A stretch of 64,000 nt of DNA from Streptosporangium roseum DSM 43021. Its GTDB lineage: Bacteria; Actinomycetota; Actinomycetes; Streptosporangiales; Streptosporangiaceae. A model generated the notes under the pieces. The model saw nothing but the letters and a program-made list of their open reading frames with translations. It had not been told where the DNA came from and ran no database searches. The DNA is taken from contig NC_013595.1 in NCBI RefSeq assembly GCF_000024865.1, positions 5,766,001 through 5,830,000 of the forward strand, given 5' to 3'. The translations under genes and the position numbers were made by a program. Below, in pieces: positions 18,107 through 25,959 of the stretch; positions within the stretch are counted from its first letter, which is position 1; each line of letters begins with the position of its first letter.

Positions 18107-19767
18107 GGATCTCCGAGCTGCGCATCTCCGGGTCCGGGCTCATCGTCGACGGCGTGGACCTGGAGGTCTCCGGCGGCGAGACCGTGGGACTGGTCGGCGA
18201 GTCGGGCAGCGGCAAGTCACTCACCGCGCGGGCCGCCGCGGGCCTGCTGCCCAAGGGGCTGCGTGCCACCGGCTCGGTCATGCTCGACGGCCGGGAGCTC
18301 CTCGGCGCGCGCGAGCGGGTGTGGCGCTCGGTGCGCGGCACCCGGGTGAGCCTGCTCATGCAGGACCCGTTCGCCATGCTGAACCCCCTGCGTACGGCGG
18401 GCGCCCACGTCGCCGAGTCGCTGCGGGGGCGCCAGGACCGGGCGGAGGTGCTGCGCCGGCTGGCCGAGGTGGGCATCGACGATCCGGCCGTGGCCGGGCG
18501 CCACCCGTTCCAGCTGTCGGGCGGCATGCGGCAGCGGGTGGCGCTGGCCGCCGCGCTGGCGGCGGACCCGGAGCTGCTGATCGCCGACGAGCCCACCACC
18601 GCCCTGGACGCCACCACGCAGCACGAGATCCTCATGCTGATCAAGGGCGTCCAGCGGGCGCGCGGCATGGGCGTGCTGCTGATCACCCACGATCTGCGGG
18701 TGGCCTTCGAGCTGTGCGACCGGGTGGCGGTCATGTACGCCGGACGTGTCGTCGAGCAGGGGCCGCCCGCCGAGATGGGCAAAGCACCGGCGCATCCGTA
18801 CACCGCGGGCCTGCTGGCCGCCGTGCCGACCGCCGGGCGGCGGCTGCACCGGCTGGTCGGCATCAGGGGCAGCGTGCCGGCCGCGGCGGAGGTGAGCGCG
18901 ACGTGCGCGTTCGCCGCCCGCTGCGACCAGGCGACGCCCGAGTGCGCGCACGCCCGGCCGCCGCTGCGCGAGCTGCGCCCGGACCGGCTCACGGCCTGCC
19001 TGCACGAGGTGCGCCCCCGGATCAGCGTCGAGGAGGGCCCGCGGGACCGCCGCCGGGTCACCGACGACGCGGTGCTGCGCGTCACGGGCCTGCGCAAGAC
19101 CTACGGCGCGCACGTCGCGCTGGGCGGCGTCTCCCTGCACGTCAACCGCGGCGAGACCGTCGGTGTCGTCGGCGGCTCGGGCTCGGGCAAGACCACCCTG
19201 GCCCGCTGCGTCCTGGGGCTGGTCAGGCCGGACGCGGGCACGATCGAGCTGGCCGACCCCGTGCGGCCGCGGCACCGGCTCGTGCAGTGCGTCTTCCAGG
19301 ACCCGTCGACCTCGCTCAACCCGGCCCTGACGGTCGGCGCCACGCTGGCGGAGGCGGCGGCGCAGGGCCCGGAGGAGGGCAGGCTCACCGTGGCCGAGCT
19401 GCTCGAACTGGTGGGGCTGCCCGCCTCGTACGCGGGCAGGAGGCCGGCCGGGTTGTCGGGCGGGGAGCGGCAGCGGGTGGCCATCGCCAGGGCGCTGTCC
19501 GTGCGGCCGGCGCTGCTGATCTGCGACGAGCCGGTGGCCTCACTGGACGTCTCGGTCCAGGCGCATGTCCTGGAGCTGTTGCGGGAGGTCGGCACCAGCA
19601 TGGTGTTCGTCACCCATGACCTGGCGGTGGTCCGGCAGATGGCCGACCGGCTGGTGGTGCTCTCGCGCGGCGAGGTGGTGGAGAGCGGTGGCACGGCGGA
19701 GGTGCTCGACGCCCCGGCACACGGCTACACGCGCAGCCTTTTGGCCTCTGTACCCGCCACACCCTGA
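18103..19767 (+). CDS. Fused tandem ABC ATPase (DppD-DppF type) of the peptide importer
   Basis: 554 residues from a GTG overlapping the previous stop. Two complete ATPase domains are fused: first Walker A GESGSGKS (32-39), LSGGMRQRV signature, Walker B LLIADEPTTALD; second Walker A GGSGSGKTT (357-365), LSGGERQRV, LLICDEPVASLD. Between them lies the oligopeptide-transporter C-terminal domain with its cysteine cluster (CAFAARCDQATPEC). The fusion resembles GsiA-like proteins and supplies both motor halves, so the importer is complete in four genes. Confidence 0.93.
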   Translation: MRISELRISGSGLIVDGVDLEVSGGETVGLVGESGSGKSLTARAAAGLLPKGLRATGSVMLDGRELLGARERVWRSVRGTRVSLLMQDPFAMLNPLRTAGAHVAESLRGRQDRAEVLRRLAEVGIDDPAVAGRHPFQLSGGMRQRVALAAALAADPELLIADEPTTALDATTQHEILMLIKGVQRARGMGVLLITHDLRVAFELCDRVAVMYAGRVVEQGPPAEMGKAPAHPYTAGLLAAVPTAGRRLHRLVGIRGSVPAAAEVSATCAFAARCDQATPECAHARPPLRELRPDRLTACLHEVRPRISVEEGPRDRRRVTDDAVLRVTGLRKTYGAHVALGGVSLHVNRGETVGVVGGSGSGKTTLARCVLGLVRPDAGTIELADPVRPRHRLVQCVFQDPSTSLNPALTVGATLAEAAAQGPEEGRLTVAELLELVGLPASYAGRRPAGLSGGERQRVAIARALSVRPALLICDEPVASLDVSVQAHVLELLREVGTSMVFVTHDLAVVRQMADRLVVLSRGEVVESGGTAEVLDAPAHGYTRSLLASVPATP

Positions 19768-19822
19768 TATTTCATCCTTCTGCACCTACCGCCCGCGATG
19801 GCGGGCAAGGGAGGCTGGCCCG

Positions 19823-21358
19823 ATGTATGACCTGCTGCTTCGCGACGGGACCGTCCATGACGGGCTCGGAGGAGCGCCGCTGCACGCCGACGTCGCGATC
19901 GCCGGCGGGCGCGTGGCCGCCGTCGGGCACGACCTCGGCCCGGCCCGGCGCGTGATCGGCGTCTCCGGCCTGATCGTCGGGCCGGGGTTCGTCGACCCGC
20001 ACAGCCACTCCGACACCGTGCCCTTCCTTGAGGAGCCGCAGCCGTTCAAGCTCCTGCAGGGCGTGACCACCGAGATCGCGGGCAACTGCGGGTTCTCGTG
20101 CGGTCCGGTCGATCCGGAGACGACGAGCTTCATCCCCGCCGAGCTGGCCGGAGCGGCCTTCCCCACGCTCGGCGAATACCTGGACGCGGCCGAGGCGGCC
20201 GGGCCGAGCAACAACATGGCCGTGCTGGCCGGGCACAACACGCTGCGCCTGGCCGCGGCGGGGATGAACGCCGAGATCACGTCGGATGGGCTGGCGCGCA
20301 TGTGCGAGCTGGCCGCGCGGTCCTTCGAGGCGGGCGCGGTGGGGCTGTCGAGCGGTCTGGAGTACGTGCCAGGCGCCTACGCCGACCTGGAGGAACTGGT
20401 CGCCCTCGCGCTGGTGGCCAAGCGCTGGGACCTGCCGTACGCCACGCACATGCGCAGCGAGAGCGAGGGCCTGGCCGACGCGCTCGACGAGGCGATCGCG
20501 GTGGCCAGGCGGGCGGGCGTCCGGCTGCAGGTCTCGCACTGCAAGGCCTCGGGGCGAGCGGTGCACGGCGCCTCCGCGATGGTGCTGGACAAGCTCGCCC
20601 AGGCCCGCAGGTCGGGCGTGGACGTCCGCGCCGACGTCTATCCCTACCTGGCCTTCGGCACCATGCTGGTCGCGGTGCTGCCGCCGGCCGCGTGCGAGGG
20701 CGGCGAGCGGGCGCTGCTCGCGCGGCTGGCCGATCCGGCCGAGCGCGCGGCTCTGCGGGCGCTCGCCGAGAGCCCGGACACGGGAACCGGCGTCGGCTTC
20801 TGGCGCGAGCTGCACCCCTCGGACGTGCAGATCCTCGTCCACAACGATCCGGGTATCGAGGGCAGGCGGCTGGCCGACCTCGGCGGCGACCCGTGGGAGG
20901 CGCTGTGCGAGCTGCTCAGGCTGGACCCGCAGGCCTCCGGCGTCTTCCACACCATGCACGAGCGGGATCTGGCCGCCTTCCTCGCCGACCCGCTGATCTC
21001 CATCGGCTCCGACAACGGGCCTCCCGTCGGCCCCACCCACCCGCGCACGTTCGGCACCTTTCCCACCTACCTCGGCACGTACGTCGACAAGGAGGACATG
21101 CCGGAGGCCATCCGCAAGCTCAGCTCCGCCGTCGCCGCCCAGTTCGGCCTGGCCGGGCGCGGCTGGCTGGGGCCGGGCGCGATCGCCGACCTCTGCGTCT
21201 TCGACCCCGGCACGATCGGCCACGCGGGCACCTACCAGCGGCCTGACGTGCGGCCGACCGGCGTGGAGCACGTCTTCCTGTCCGGGCGCCAGGTGGTCGC
21301 CGACGGCGAGTTCACCGGCGGCAGGCACGGCCGGATGCTCAGGCGGGGCGGCCGGTGA
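19823..21358 (+). CDS. N-acyl-D-amino-acid deacylase (D-aminoacylase, amidohydrolase superfamily)
   Basis: 511 residues, start ATG with AAGGGAGG upstream. Metal-site features of D-aminoacylases are present: VDPHSHSD (His60, His62), GNCGFSCGP with the zinc-binding Cys89, and the C-terminal SDNGPP...HPRTFGTFPTYLG region. It removes acyl groups from N-acyl-D-amino acids, releasing D-amino acids; sequence-similar dihydroorotase-like enzymes are a lesser alternative. It follows the importer by 55 bp and overlaps the PucR gene by 4 bp (GTGA), so it belongs to the same transcript as the racemase further on. Confidence 0.88.
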   Translation: MYDLLLRDGTVHDGLGGAPLHADVAIAGGRVAAVGHDLGPARRVIGVSGLIVGPGFVDPHSHSDTVPFLEEPQPFKLLQGVTTEIAGNCGFSCGPVDPETTSFIPAELAGAAFPTLGEYLDAAEAAGPSNNMAVLAGHNTLRLAAAGMNAEITSDGLARMCELAARSFEAGAVGLSSGLEYVPGAYADLEELVALALVAKRWDLPYATHMRSESEGLADALDEAIAVARRAGVRLQVSHCKASGRAVHGASAMVLDKLAQARRSGVDVRADVYPYLAFGTMLVAVLPPAACEGGERALLARLADPAERAALRALAESPDTGTGVGFWRELHPSDVQILVHNDPGIEGRRLADLGGDPWEALCELLRLDPQASGVFHTMHERDLAAFLADPLISIGSDNGPPVGPTHPRTFGTFPTYLGTYVDKEDMPEAIRKLSSAVAAQFGLAGRGWLGPGAIADLCVFDPGTIGHAGTYQRPDVRPTGVEHVFLSGRQVVADGEFTGGRHGRMLRRGGR

Positions 21359-22923
21359 CGGCGCGCGGGCGGGTCACGCTCGGCGTGCTGATCGACAGTC
21401 TCGGCCCCGACCTGGTGCGTCCGCTGGCGCTGCCGCACGGCCGGGAGCCGCTGGTCGGCGCCCCCGTCATCTACGACCCCGAAGAACCGCAGGCCGGGCT
21501 CGACGGCGCGGTCCTGCTGGTGACCGGCCGTCCGTCGGCCGAGATCCTGGCCCGCGCGGGCGAGAGCAACGTGGCCGTCGTCGTCGCCAGGCCGGGCACC
21601 TGCGACGAGCAGGCACTGGTCACCGCCGCCGAGGCGGCGGGCACAGCGCTGCTCGCCGCACCGCCCGAGCTGTCCTGGGGGCAGCTCTACACGCTCGTCG
21701 ACGCCCTGCTCGCGGTGGTCGCCCCGGCCGAGGACCCGGGTGGCGACCGGGCGACCGACCTGTTCGTGCTGGCCAACGAGGTGGCGGCCCGGGTGGGTGG
21801 CGCGGTGGCGATCGAGGATCTGGCGATGCGGGTGCTCGCCTACTCCACGGTCGAAGGTCAGCGCATCGACGAGCTGCGCAAGGAGGGCATCCTGGGCCGG
21901 CGGGTGCCCGCGCACCCGACCAACCCCGAGGAGTACGCGGCTGTGCTGCGCGCCGACGGGGTGGCCTGGAGCTACGAGCCGCGCGAGTTCTACCCCCGCC
22001 TGGCCATCGCGGTCCGGGCGCACGGCGAGGTGCTCGGCACGATCTGGGTGGTGCAGGCGGAGGATCCGCTGGCCCACGACGCCGCCGCGGTGCTCGAGGA
22101 GGCGGCCGCGGCCGCGGCGCCGCACCTGGCACGCATCAACCTGGCCGCCGACGAGGCGCGGCGCCGGCGGGACGAGTGCCTGGGCTGGCTGCTGCGCGGC
22201 ATCGGCGCGGTCGATGAGCTGGCCACCTCCTTCGGCCTGCTGCCGGGCGAACCGGTGACGGTCGTGACGCTGGGCCCCTACGCGGGCCCGGCCGACGCCT
22301 TCGCCGCGACCCACGCCGCCGATCTGCTCCGCACCGCGTTCGTGGCCTACCGGATCAGGGCGGCGACCGGCGTGGTGAACGGCCGCGCCTACGCGATCGT
22401 CGCGGCCGAGGCGGCCGCGCCGCTGCTGCGCAGAATCACCGTGGACACCCTGGGCAGGGTGAGCGAGCGGCTGGGCGGCGGCTGGCGGGCCGGCGTCGGC
22501 CGTACCGCCGTCTCCGTCGCCGCCGTGCCCGCTAGCGCGCGCCAGGCGGAGGAGGCGCTGCGCGCGGTCTGCGGGCCCTTCACACGGGAGCTGGCAGCCT
22601 CGCACGAGGAGCTGTCCGCGGCGCTGTTCCTCATGGACGTGGAGGCCGCGCTGCGGCCCAAACCCTCCCTGTACGGCGAGCCGCTGGCACTGGTCGCCTC
22701 GCACGACGCCAGGCACGGCACCCAGTACGTGCACAGCCTGGCCGTCTGGATCGGCGCCCACCACGACGTGCCCCGCGCGGCCGAGCTGCTGTCGCTGCAC
22801 CCCAACACGCTGCGGTACCGGCTGCGCAGGATCGGCGAGCTGATCGCGCTGGACGACCCGGACACGCGGCTGGTGCTCGCCCTCCAGCTGCGGCTGAACG
22901 GCGCCACAAAGCGGACCGGGTGA
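21355..22923 (+). CDS. PucR-family transcriptional regulator
   Basis: 522 residues from a GTG overlapping the deacylase stop. An N-terminal sensory half precedes a GAF/GGDEF-like middle and the diagnostic PucR C-terminal helix-turn-helix (HHDVPRAAELLSLHPNTLRYRLRRIGELI). PucR-type proteins often control catabolic operons in response to the substrate. Its position inside the operon makes it the likely regulator of the transporter and D-amino-acid enzymes, though this is inferred from context only. Confidence 0.9.
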   Translation: MTARGRVTLGVLIDSLGPDLVRPLALPHGREPLVGAPVIYDPEEPQAGLDGAVLLVTGRPSAEILARAGESNVAVVVARPGTCDEQALVTAAEAAGTALLAAPPELSWGQLYTLVDALLAVVAPAEDPGGDRATDLFVLANEVAARVGGAVAIEDLAMRVLAYSTVEGQRIDELRKEGILGRRVPAHPTNPEEYAAVLRADGVAWSYEPREFYPRLAIAVRAHGEVLGTIWVVQAEDPLAHDAAAVLEEAAAAAAPHLARINLAADEARRRRDECLGWLLRGIGAVDELATSFGLLPGEPVTVVTLGPYAGPADAFAATHAADLLRTAFVAYRIRAATGVVNGRAYAIVAAEAAAPLLRRITVDTLGRVSERLGGGWRAGVGRTAVSVAAVPASARQAEEALRAVCGPFTRELAASHEELSAALFLMDVEAALRPKPSLYGEPLALVASHDARHGTQYVHSLAVWIGAHHDVPRAAELLSLHPNTLRYRLRRIGELIALDDPDTRLVLALQLRLNGATKRTG

Positions 22924-22977
22924 AGTTCGGCGTGGACGCCAACGCCCTGGACGGCGCGCGCCGCGATGCTGAGGCCC

Positions 22978-23760
22978 ATGGCCGAACTCCTCATCTCCGC
23001 CCCGGCTGGGGTCAAGATCCGTTCCCTTCGCGGCGCGGGGGCGCTGCAACGTGCCGACCGACTGTTGCGCGAGGTCTGGGGGACCAGACGCGGCGACGAT
23101 CCGCCGATACCCCTCGACCTGATGTGCGCGTTCGCCCACACCGGCGGGTACGTGGGCGGCGCCTTCCTCGACGGGGAGCTCGTCGGGGTGGCGGCGGGGT
23201 TCCGGACGGCCGACGACAGCCTGCACTCGCACGTCGCGGGCGTGGCCGCCAAGGCGCGCGGACGCGGCGTGGGCCGGGCGCTGAAGGAGCACCAGCGGGC
23301 CTGGGCGGCCGGGAACGGGCTCGTCGCCGTGTCCTGGACGTTCGACCCGCTGGTCCGGCGCAACGCCTTCTTCAACCTGACCCGCCTGGGTGCCCGGGCA
23401 GGCGCCTACCTGCCCGATTTCTACGGGCCGATGAGCGACGGCATCAACGACGGCGGGCCGTCCGACCGGCTCTTCGTCACCTGGCCGATCGAGGAGGCCG
23501 CTCCCCCGCCGGTCTCGGAACGCGACGGGGTGGTCGTGGTGGACGAGACGGGGGCCGTATGGGACGCCGAGGGCGCGCCGCTACTGCGGTGCGCGACCCC
23601 GGTGGACGTCGAGTCGCTGCGTGCGACGGACCCGGCGGCGGCCGGGCGGTGGCGGGCGGCGCTGGAGAGCGGGCTCGGCGGCGCGCTCGACCGGGGATAC
23701 CGGGTCACCGGGTTCACCCGCTCCGGCTGGTACCTGCTCGCCCGCGGGGGTGCCGCGTGA
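22978..23760 (+). CDS. GNAT-fold acyltransferase, COG3375-like
   Basis: About 260 residues. The acyl-CoA pyrophosphate loop region AAKARGRGVGRALKEHQR and the family-specific FDPLVRRNAFFNLTRLGARAGAYLPDFYG are clear. ATG at 22966 gives a protein four residues longer; the ATG at 22978 has GAGG just upstream, so neither is certain. It overlaps the racemase start by 4 bp. In Bacillus-type pathways a GNAT N-succinyltransferase acylates D-amino acids to feed N-succinylamino-acid racemase, so this is a plausible amino acid N-acyltransferase. Confidence 0.78.
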   Translation: MAELLISAPAGVKIRSLRGAGALQRADRLLREVWGTRRGDDPPIPLDLMCAFAHTGGYVGGAFLDGELVGVAAGFRTADDSLHSHVAGVAAKARGRGVGRALKEHQRAWAAGNGLVAVSWTFDPLVRRNAFFNLTRLGARAGAYLPDFYGPMSDGINDGGPSDRLFVTWPIEEAAPPPVSERDGVVVVDETGAVWDAEGAPLLRCATPVDVESLRATDPAAAGRWRAALESGLGGALDRGYRVTGFTRSGWYLLARGGAA

Positions 23761-24866
23761 AGCTCGACGCCGTCGAACTGCGCGAGGTCGCGCTGCCGCT
23801 GGTCAGCCCGTTCCGTACCTCGCTCGGCACCCAGACGGTACGCACCGCGCTGCTCGTGCGAGTGCTCAGCGACGAGGGCGAGGGCTGGGGCGAGTGCGCG
23901 GCCGAGGACGAGCCGACATACTGTCCCGAATACCTCGCCGGGGCGGCCGACGTGATCAAGCGGTTCATGCTCCCGGCGCTGGCTCCGCTCGACCTGGAAC
24001 CGGCGGCGGTCGGCCCCGCGCTGCGGCACCTGCGCGGGCACCCGATGGCCAGGGCGGCCGTGGAGACGGCGGTGCTGGACTGCTGGCTGCGGGCACGACG
24101 CACGAGCCTGGCCGCTCACCTGGGAGGGGTACGGCGGCGCGTGCGCGTGGGCGTTTCCGTGGGCATCACCGAGACTGTCGACGCGCTGCTGGACACGGTC
24201 GACCGGCATCTGACCGCCGGCTACGCCAGGATCAAGCTGAAGATCGAGCCCGGCTGGGACCTCGAACCGGTCAGGGCGGTGCGCGAGACGTTCGGCGCCG
24301 GCGTGATGCTCACCGTCGACGCCAACACCGCCTACCAGCCCGGTGACCTCAGGCACCTGGCGAAACTCGACGCGTACGGGCTCGCCCTGGTCGAGCAGCC
24401 CTTCGCCCCCGACGACCTGCACGCGCACGCCGCGCTCGCCGCCCGCATGGACACGCCCGTCTGCCTGGACGAGAGCATCACCAGCGCGCGCGACGCGGCC
24501 GAGGCCATCAGCCGGGGTGCCTGCTCGATCATCAACATCAAGCCCGGCCGCGTCGGCGGCTACCTGGAGGCGCGCCGCATTCACGACCTGGCTCAGGCGA
24601 ACGGCGTGCCGGTCTGGTGCGGCGGCATGCTGGAGACCGGCCTCGGCCGGGCCGCCAACCTGGCGCTGGCCAGCTTGCCCGGCTTCACGCTGCCGGGCGA
24701 CATCTCCGCCACCGAGCGGTACTACCACCGCGACATCACCCGCCCGTTCGTGCTCGACGGCGGCGAGCTGCCGGTTCCGGTCGAGCCCGGCCTCGGCGTA
24801 CTGCCCGAGGAAGCGGACCTGCAGGCATGCACGACGGCGGTGGAGACGGTGAGCTGCACATTCTGA
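23757..24866 (+). CDS. N-acyl(succinyl)amino-acid racemase / o-succinylbenzoate synthase, enolase superfamily
   Basis: 369 residues, GTG start in a GTGA overlap. Close in pattern to the Amycolatopsis N-acylamino-acid racemase throughout (PFRTSLGTQTVR, RIKLKIEPGWDLEPVRAVRE, NIKPGRVGGYLEARRIHD, GGMLETGLGRAANLALASLP). Catalytic lysines Lys160/Lys162 (KLK) and Lys262, and metal ligands Asp188, Glu213, Asp238 are all in place. It interconverts N-acyl-L and N-acyl-D amino acids by proton transfer; the same fold can make o-succinylbenzoate for menaquinone, but no other men genes are here and the context is D-amino acids. Last gene of the operon, followed by a strong terminator hairpin. Confidence 0.9.
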   Translation: MKLDAVELREVALPLVSPFRTSLGTQTVRTALLVRVLSDEGEGWGECAAEDEPTYCPEYLAGAADVIKRFMLPALAPLDLEPAAVGPALRHLRGHPMARAAVETAVLDCWLRARRTSLAAHLGGVRRRVRVGVSVGITETVDALLDTVDRHLTAGYARIKLKIEPGWDLEPVRAVRETFGAGVMLTVDANTAYQPGDLRHLAKLDAYGLALVEQPFAPDDLHAHAALAARMDTPVCLDESITSARDAAEAISRGACSIINIKPGRVGGYLEARRIHDLAQANGVPVWCGGMLETGLGRAANLALASLPGFTLPGDISATERYYHRDITRPFVLDGGELPVPVEPGLGVLPEEADLQACTTAVETVSCTF

Positions 24867-24873
24867 GCCGTGC

Positions 24874-24910
24874 GGGTGGCCGCGCTCGCCGGCGGCGAGC
24901 GCGGCCACCC
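24874..24910. terminator. Bidirectional hairpin terminator between convergent genes
   Basis: A perfect 17-bp stem (24874-24890 with 24894-24910) with a 3-nt loop lies 7 bp after the racemase stop and before the end of the facing dppA-like gene. No U-run on either side, as is common for actinomycete terminators. Confidence 0.75.
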
Positions 24911-24983
24911 CGATGAGGACCACCTGGCGGCGCCCCGCACGGCGGGCGAGGTCGCAGTGCGGGGCCCGCGTTCCCCGTACGGG

Positions 24984-25829
24984 CTAGCGGCGGCCGTACA
25001 GGGCCATCCGGCTGATCATGGCGTCGGCGGCGAGGTGGTAGCAGACCGTCACGCAGCCCAGCACCTCCGAGGGCGTGCCGAAGGTGGCGGCGAGCGTCTT
25101 GTCGGCGATCCTGCGCACGCCCGGGATCTGCGCCCCCAGCTCGGCCGCGGGCGTGCTCGGCATGTCGATCTCGAGTTCGAGCACCTCGGGCAGCTGGAGC
25201 GGCGCCATCTCCCCCGCCCCCCGTACGGTCTCCGCCGCCGCCTCCCGGATCAGCCGCCTGGCCTCGGACGGCGAGAGGCTGTCCGCGGCGGTGTGCCCGT
25301 GCGCGATCTTGACGGCGACCGTGCGCACGCCGGGGAAGGCCTTCTCCGCGACGCCGCAGATGACGTCGTCGCCGGTGAGCAACCCCACCGGGACGCCGAC
25401 CGCGGCGGCCTGCAACGCGTTGACCTCGGCCTCCGACACCGGCCGGCCGTTGAGCCGCACCTCGTAGAAGTGCGAGGAGTAGGTGTGGGCGAGCACGCCG
25501 GGCGAGCCGGCGGCGGCGTGGTAGCCGAGGAACATCGCCACGTCGTGCTCGGCCGAGATGCCCTCGGCCATGCAGTCCAGCTTGGGGGTGCCGAAGATCA
25601 GCCGGGCGCGCGGATCGAGCTCCTCGTGGAGCAGGTTGTCCATGGTGCCGTGGCTGTCGTTGACCAGGACGCTGTCGGCTCCGGCCGAGAACGCGCCCTC
25701 GATGGCGGCGTTGGCCTCGGCGGTCATCAGGCGTTGCGATCGCGGATACCCGTGGCCGCCGCGGACGACCTGGTCCATGGTGGCGATGCCCGTCACGCCC
25801 TCCATGTCGATGGAGATGTAGACCCGCAC
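24984..25829 (-). CDS. dppA: D-aminopeptidase, DppA type (peptidase family M55)
   Basis: 281 residues from a GTG with AAAGGAG 6 nt upstream. M55 signatures: SIDMEGVTGI (metal-binding Asp/Glu), VNDSHGTMDN, FLGYHAAAG and a conserved HG/HT region. DppA is a cytosolic zinc enzyme, known to form a decameric ring, that cuts D-Ala-D-Ala and D-Ala-Gly-Gly, and is linked in Bacillus to the dpp peptide importer. Here it converges on the importer/racemase operon. It is read in the same direction as the MFS gene upstream; a duplicated 58-bp unit lies in front of its start. Confidence 0.92.
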   Translation of the reverse strand: MRVYISIDMEGVTGIATMDQVVRGGHGYPRSQRLMTAEANAAIEGAFSAGADSVLVNDSHGTMDNLLHEELDPRARLIFGTPKLDCMAEGISAEHDVAMFLGYHAAAGSPGVLAHTYSSHFYEVRLNGRPVSEAEVNALQAAAVGVPVGLLTGDDVICGVAEKAFPGVRTVAVKIAHGHTAADSLSPSEARRLIREAAAETVRGAGEMAPLQLPEVLELEIDMPSTPAAELGAQIPGVRRIADKTLAATFGTPSEVLGCVTVCYHLAADAMISRMALYGRR

Positions 25830-25843
25830 TGGCTACTCCTTTG

Positions 25844-25959
25844 CTCGGCCGCCGTCACAGAGTGTCACCCTGGAGGGCGGCGGATTCTGTCGTCGGGGTT
25901 TCTCGGCCGCCGTCACAGGGTGTCACCCTGGAGGGCGGCGGGCTTTGTCGCGGGGGCCG
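25844..25959. repeat. 58-bp tandem duplication at the end of the MFS gene
   Basis: Units 25844-25901 and 25902-25959 are nearly identical over their first 50 bases (CTCGGCCGCCGTCACAG..., two or three differences). The second unit is the coding 3' end of the MFS gene, including its stop; the first unit repeats this outside the gene, in the leader of dppA. Confidence 0.85.

Noticed and set aside
23757..24866. Menaquinone-pathway o-succinylbenzoate synthase (menC)
   Set aside because: The fold allows it, but no other men gene is nearby and the pattern follows N-acylamino-acid racemase closely, within a D-amino-acid operon.
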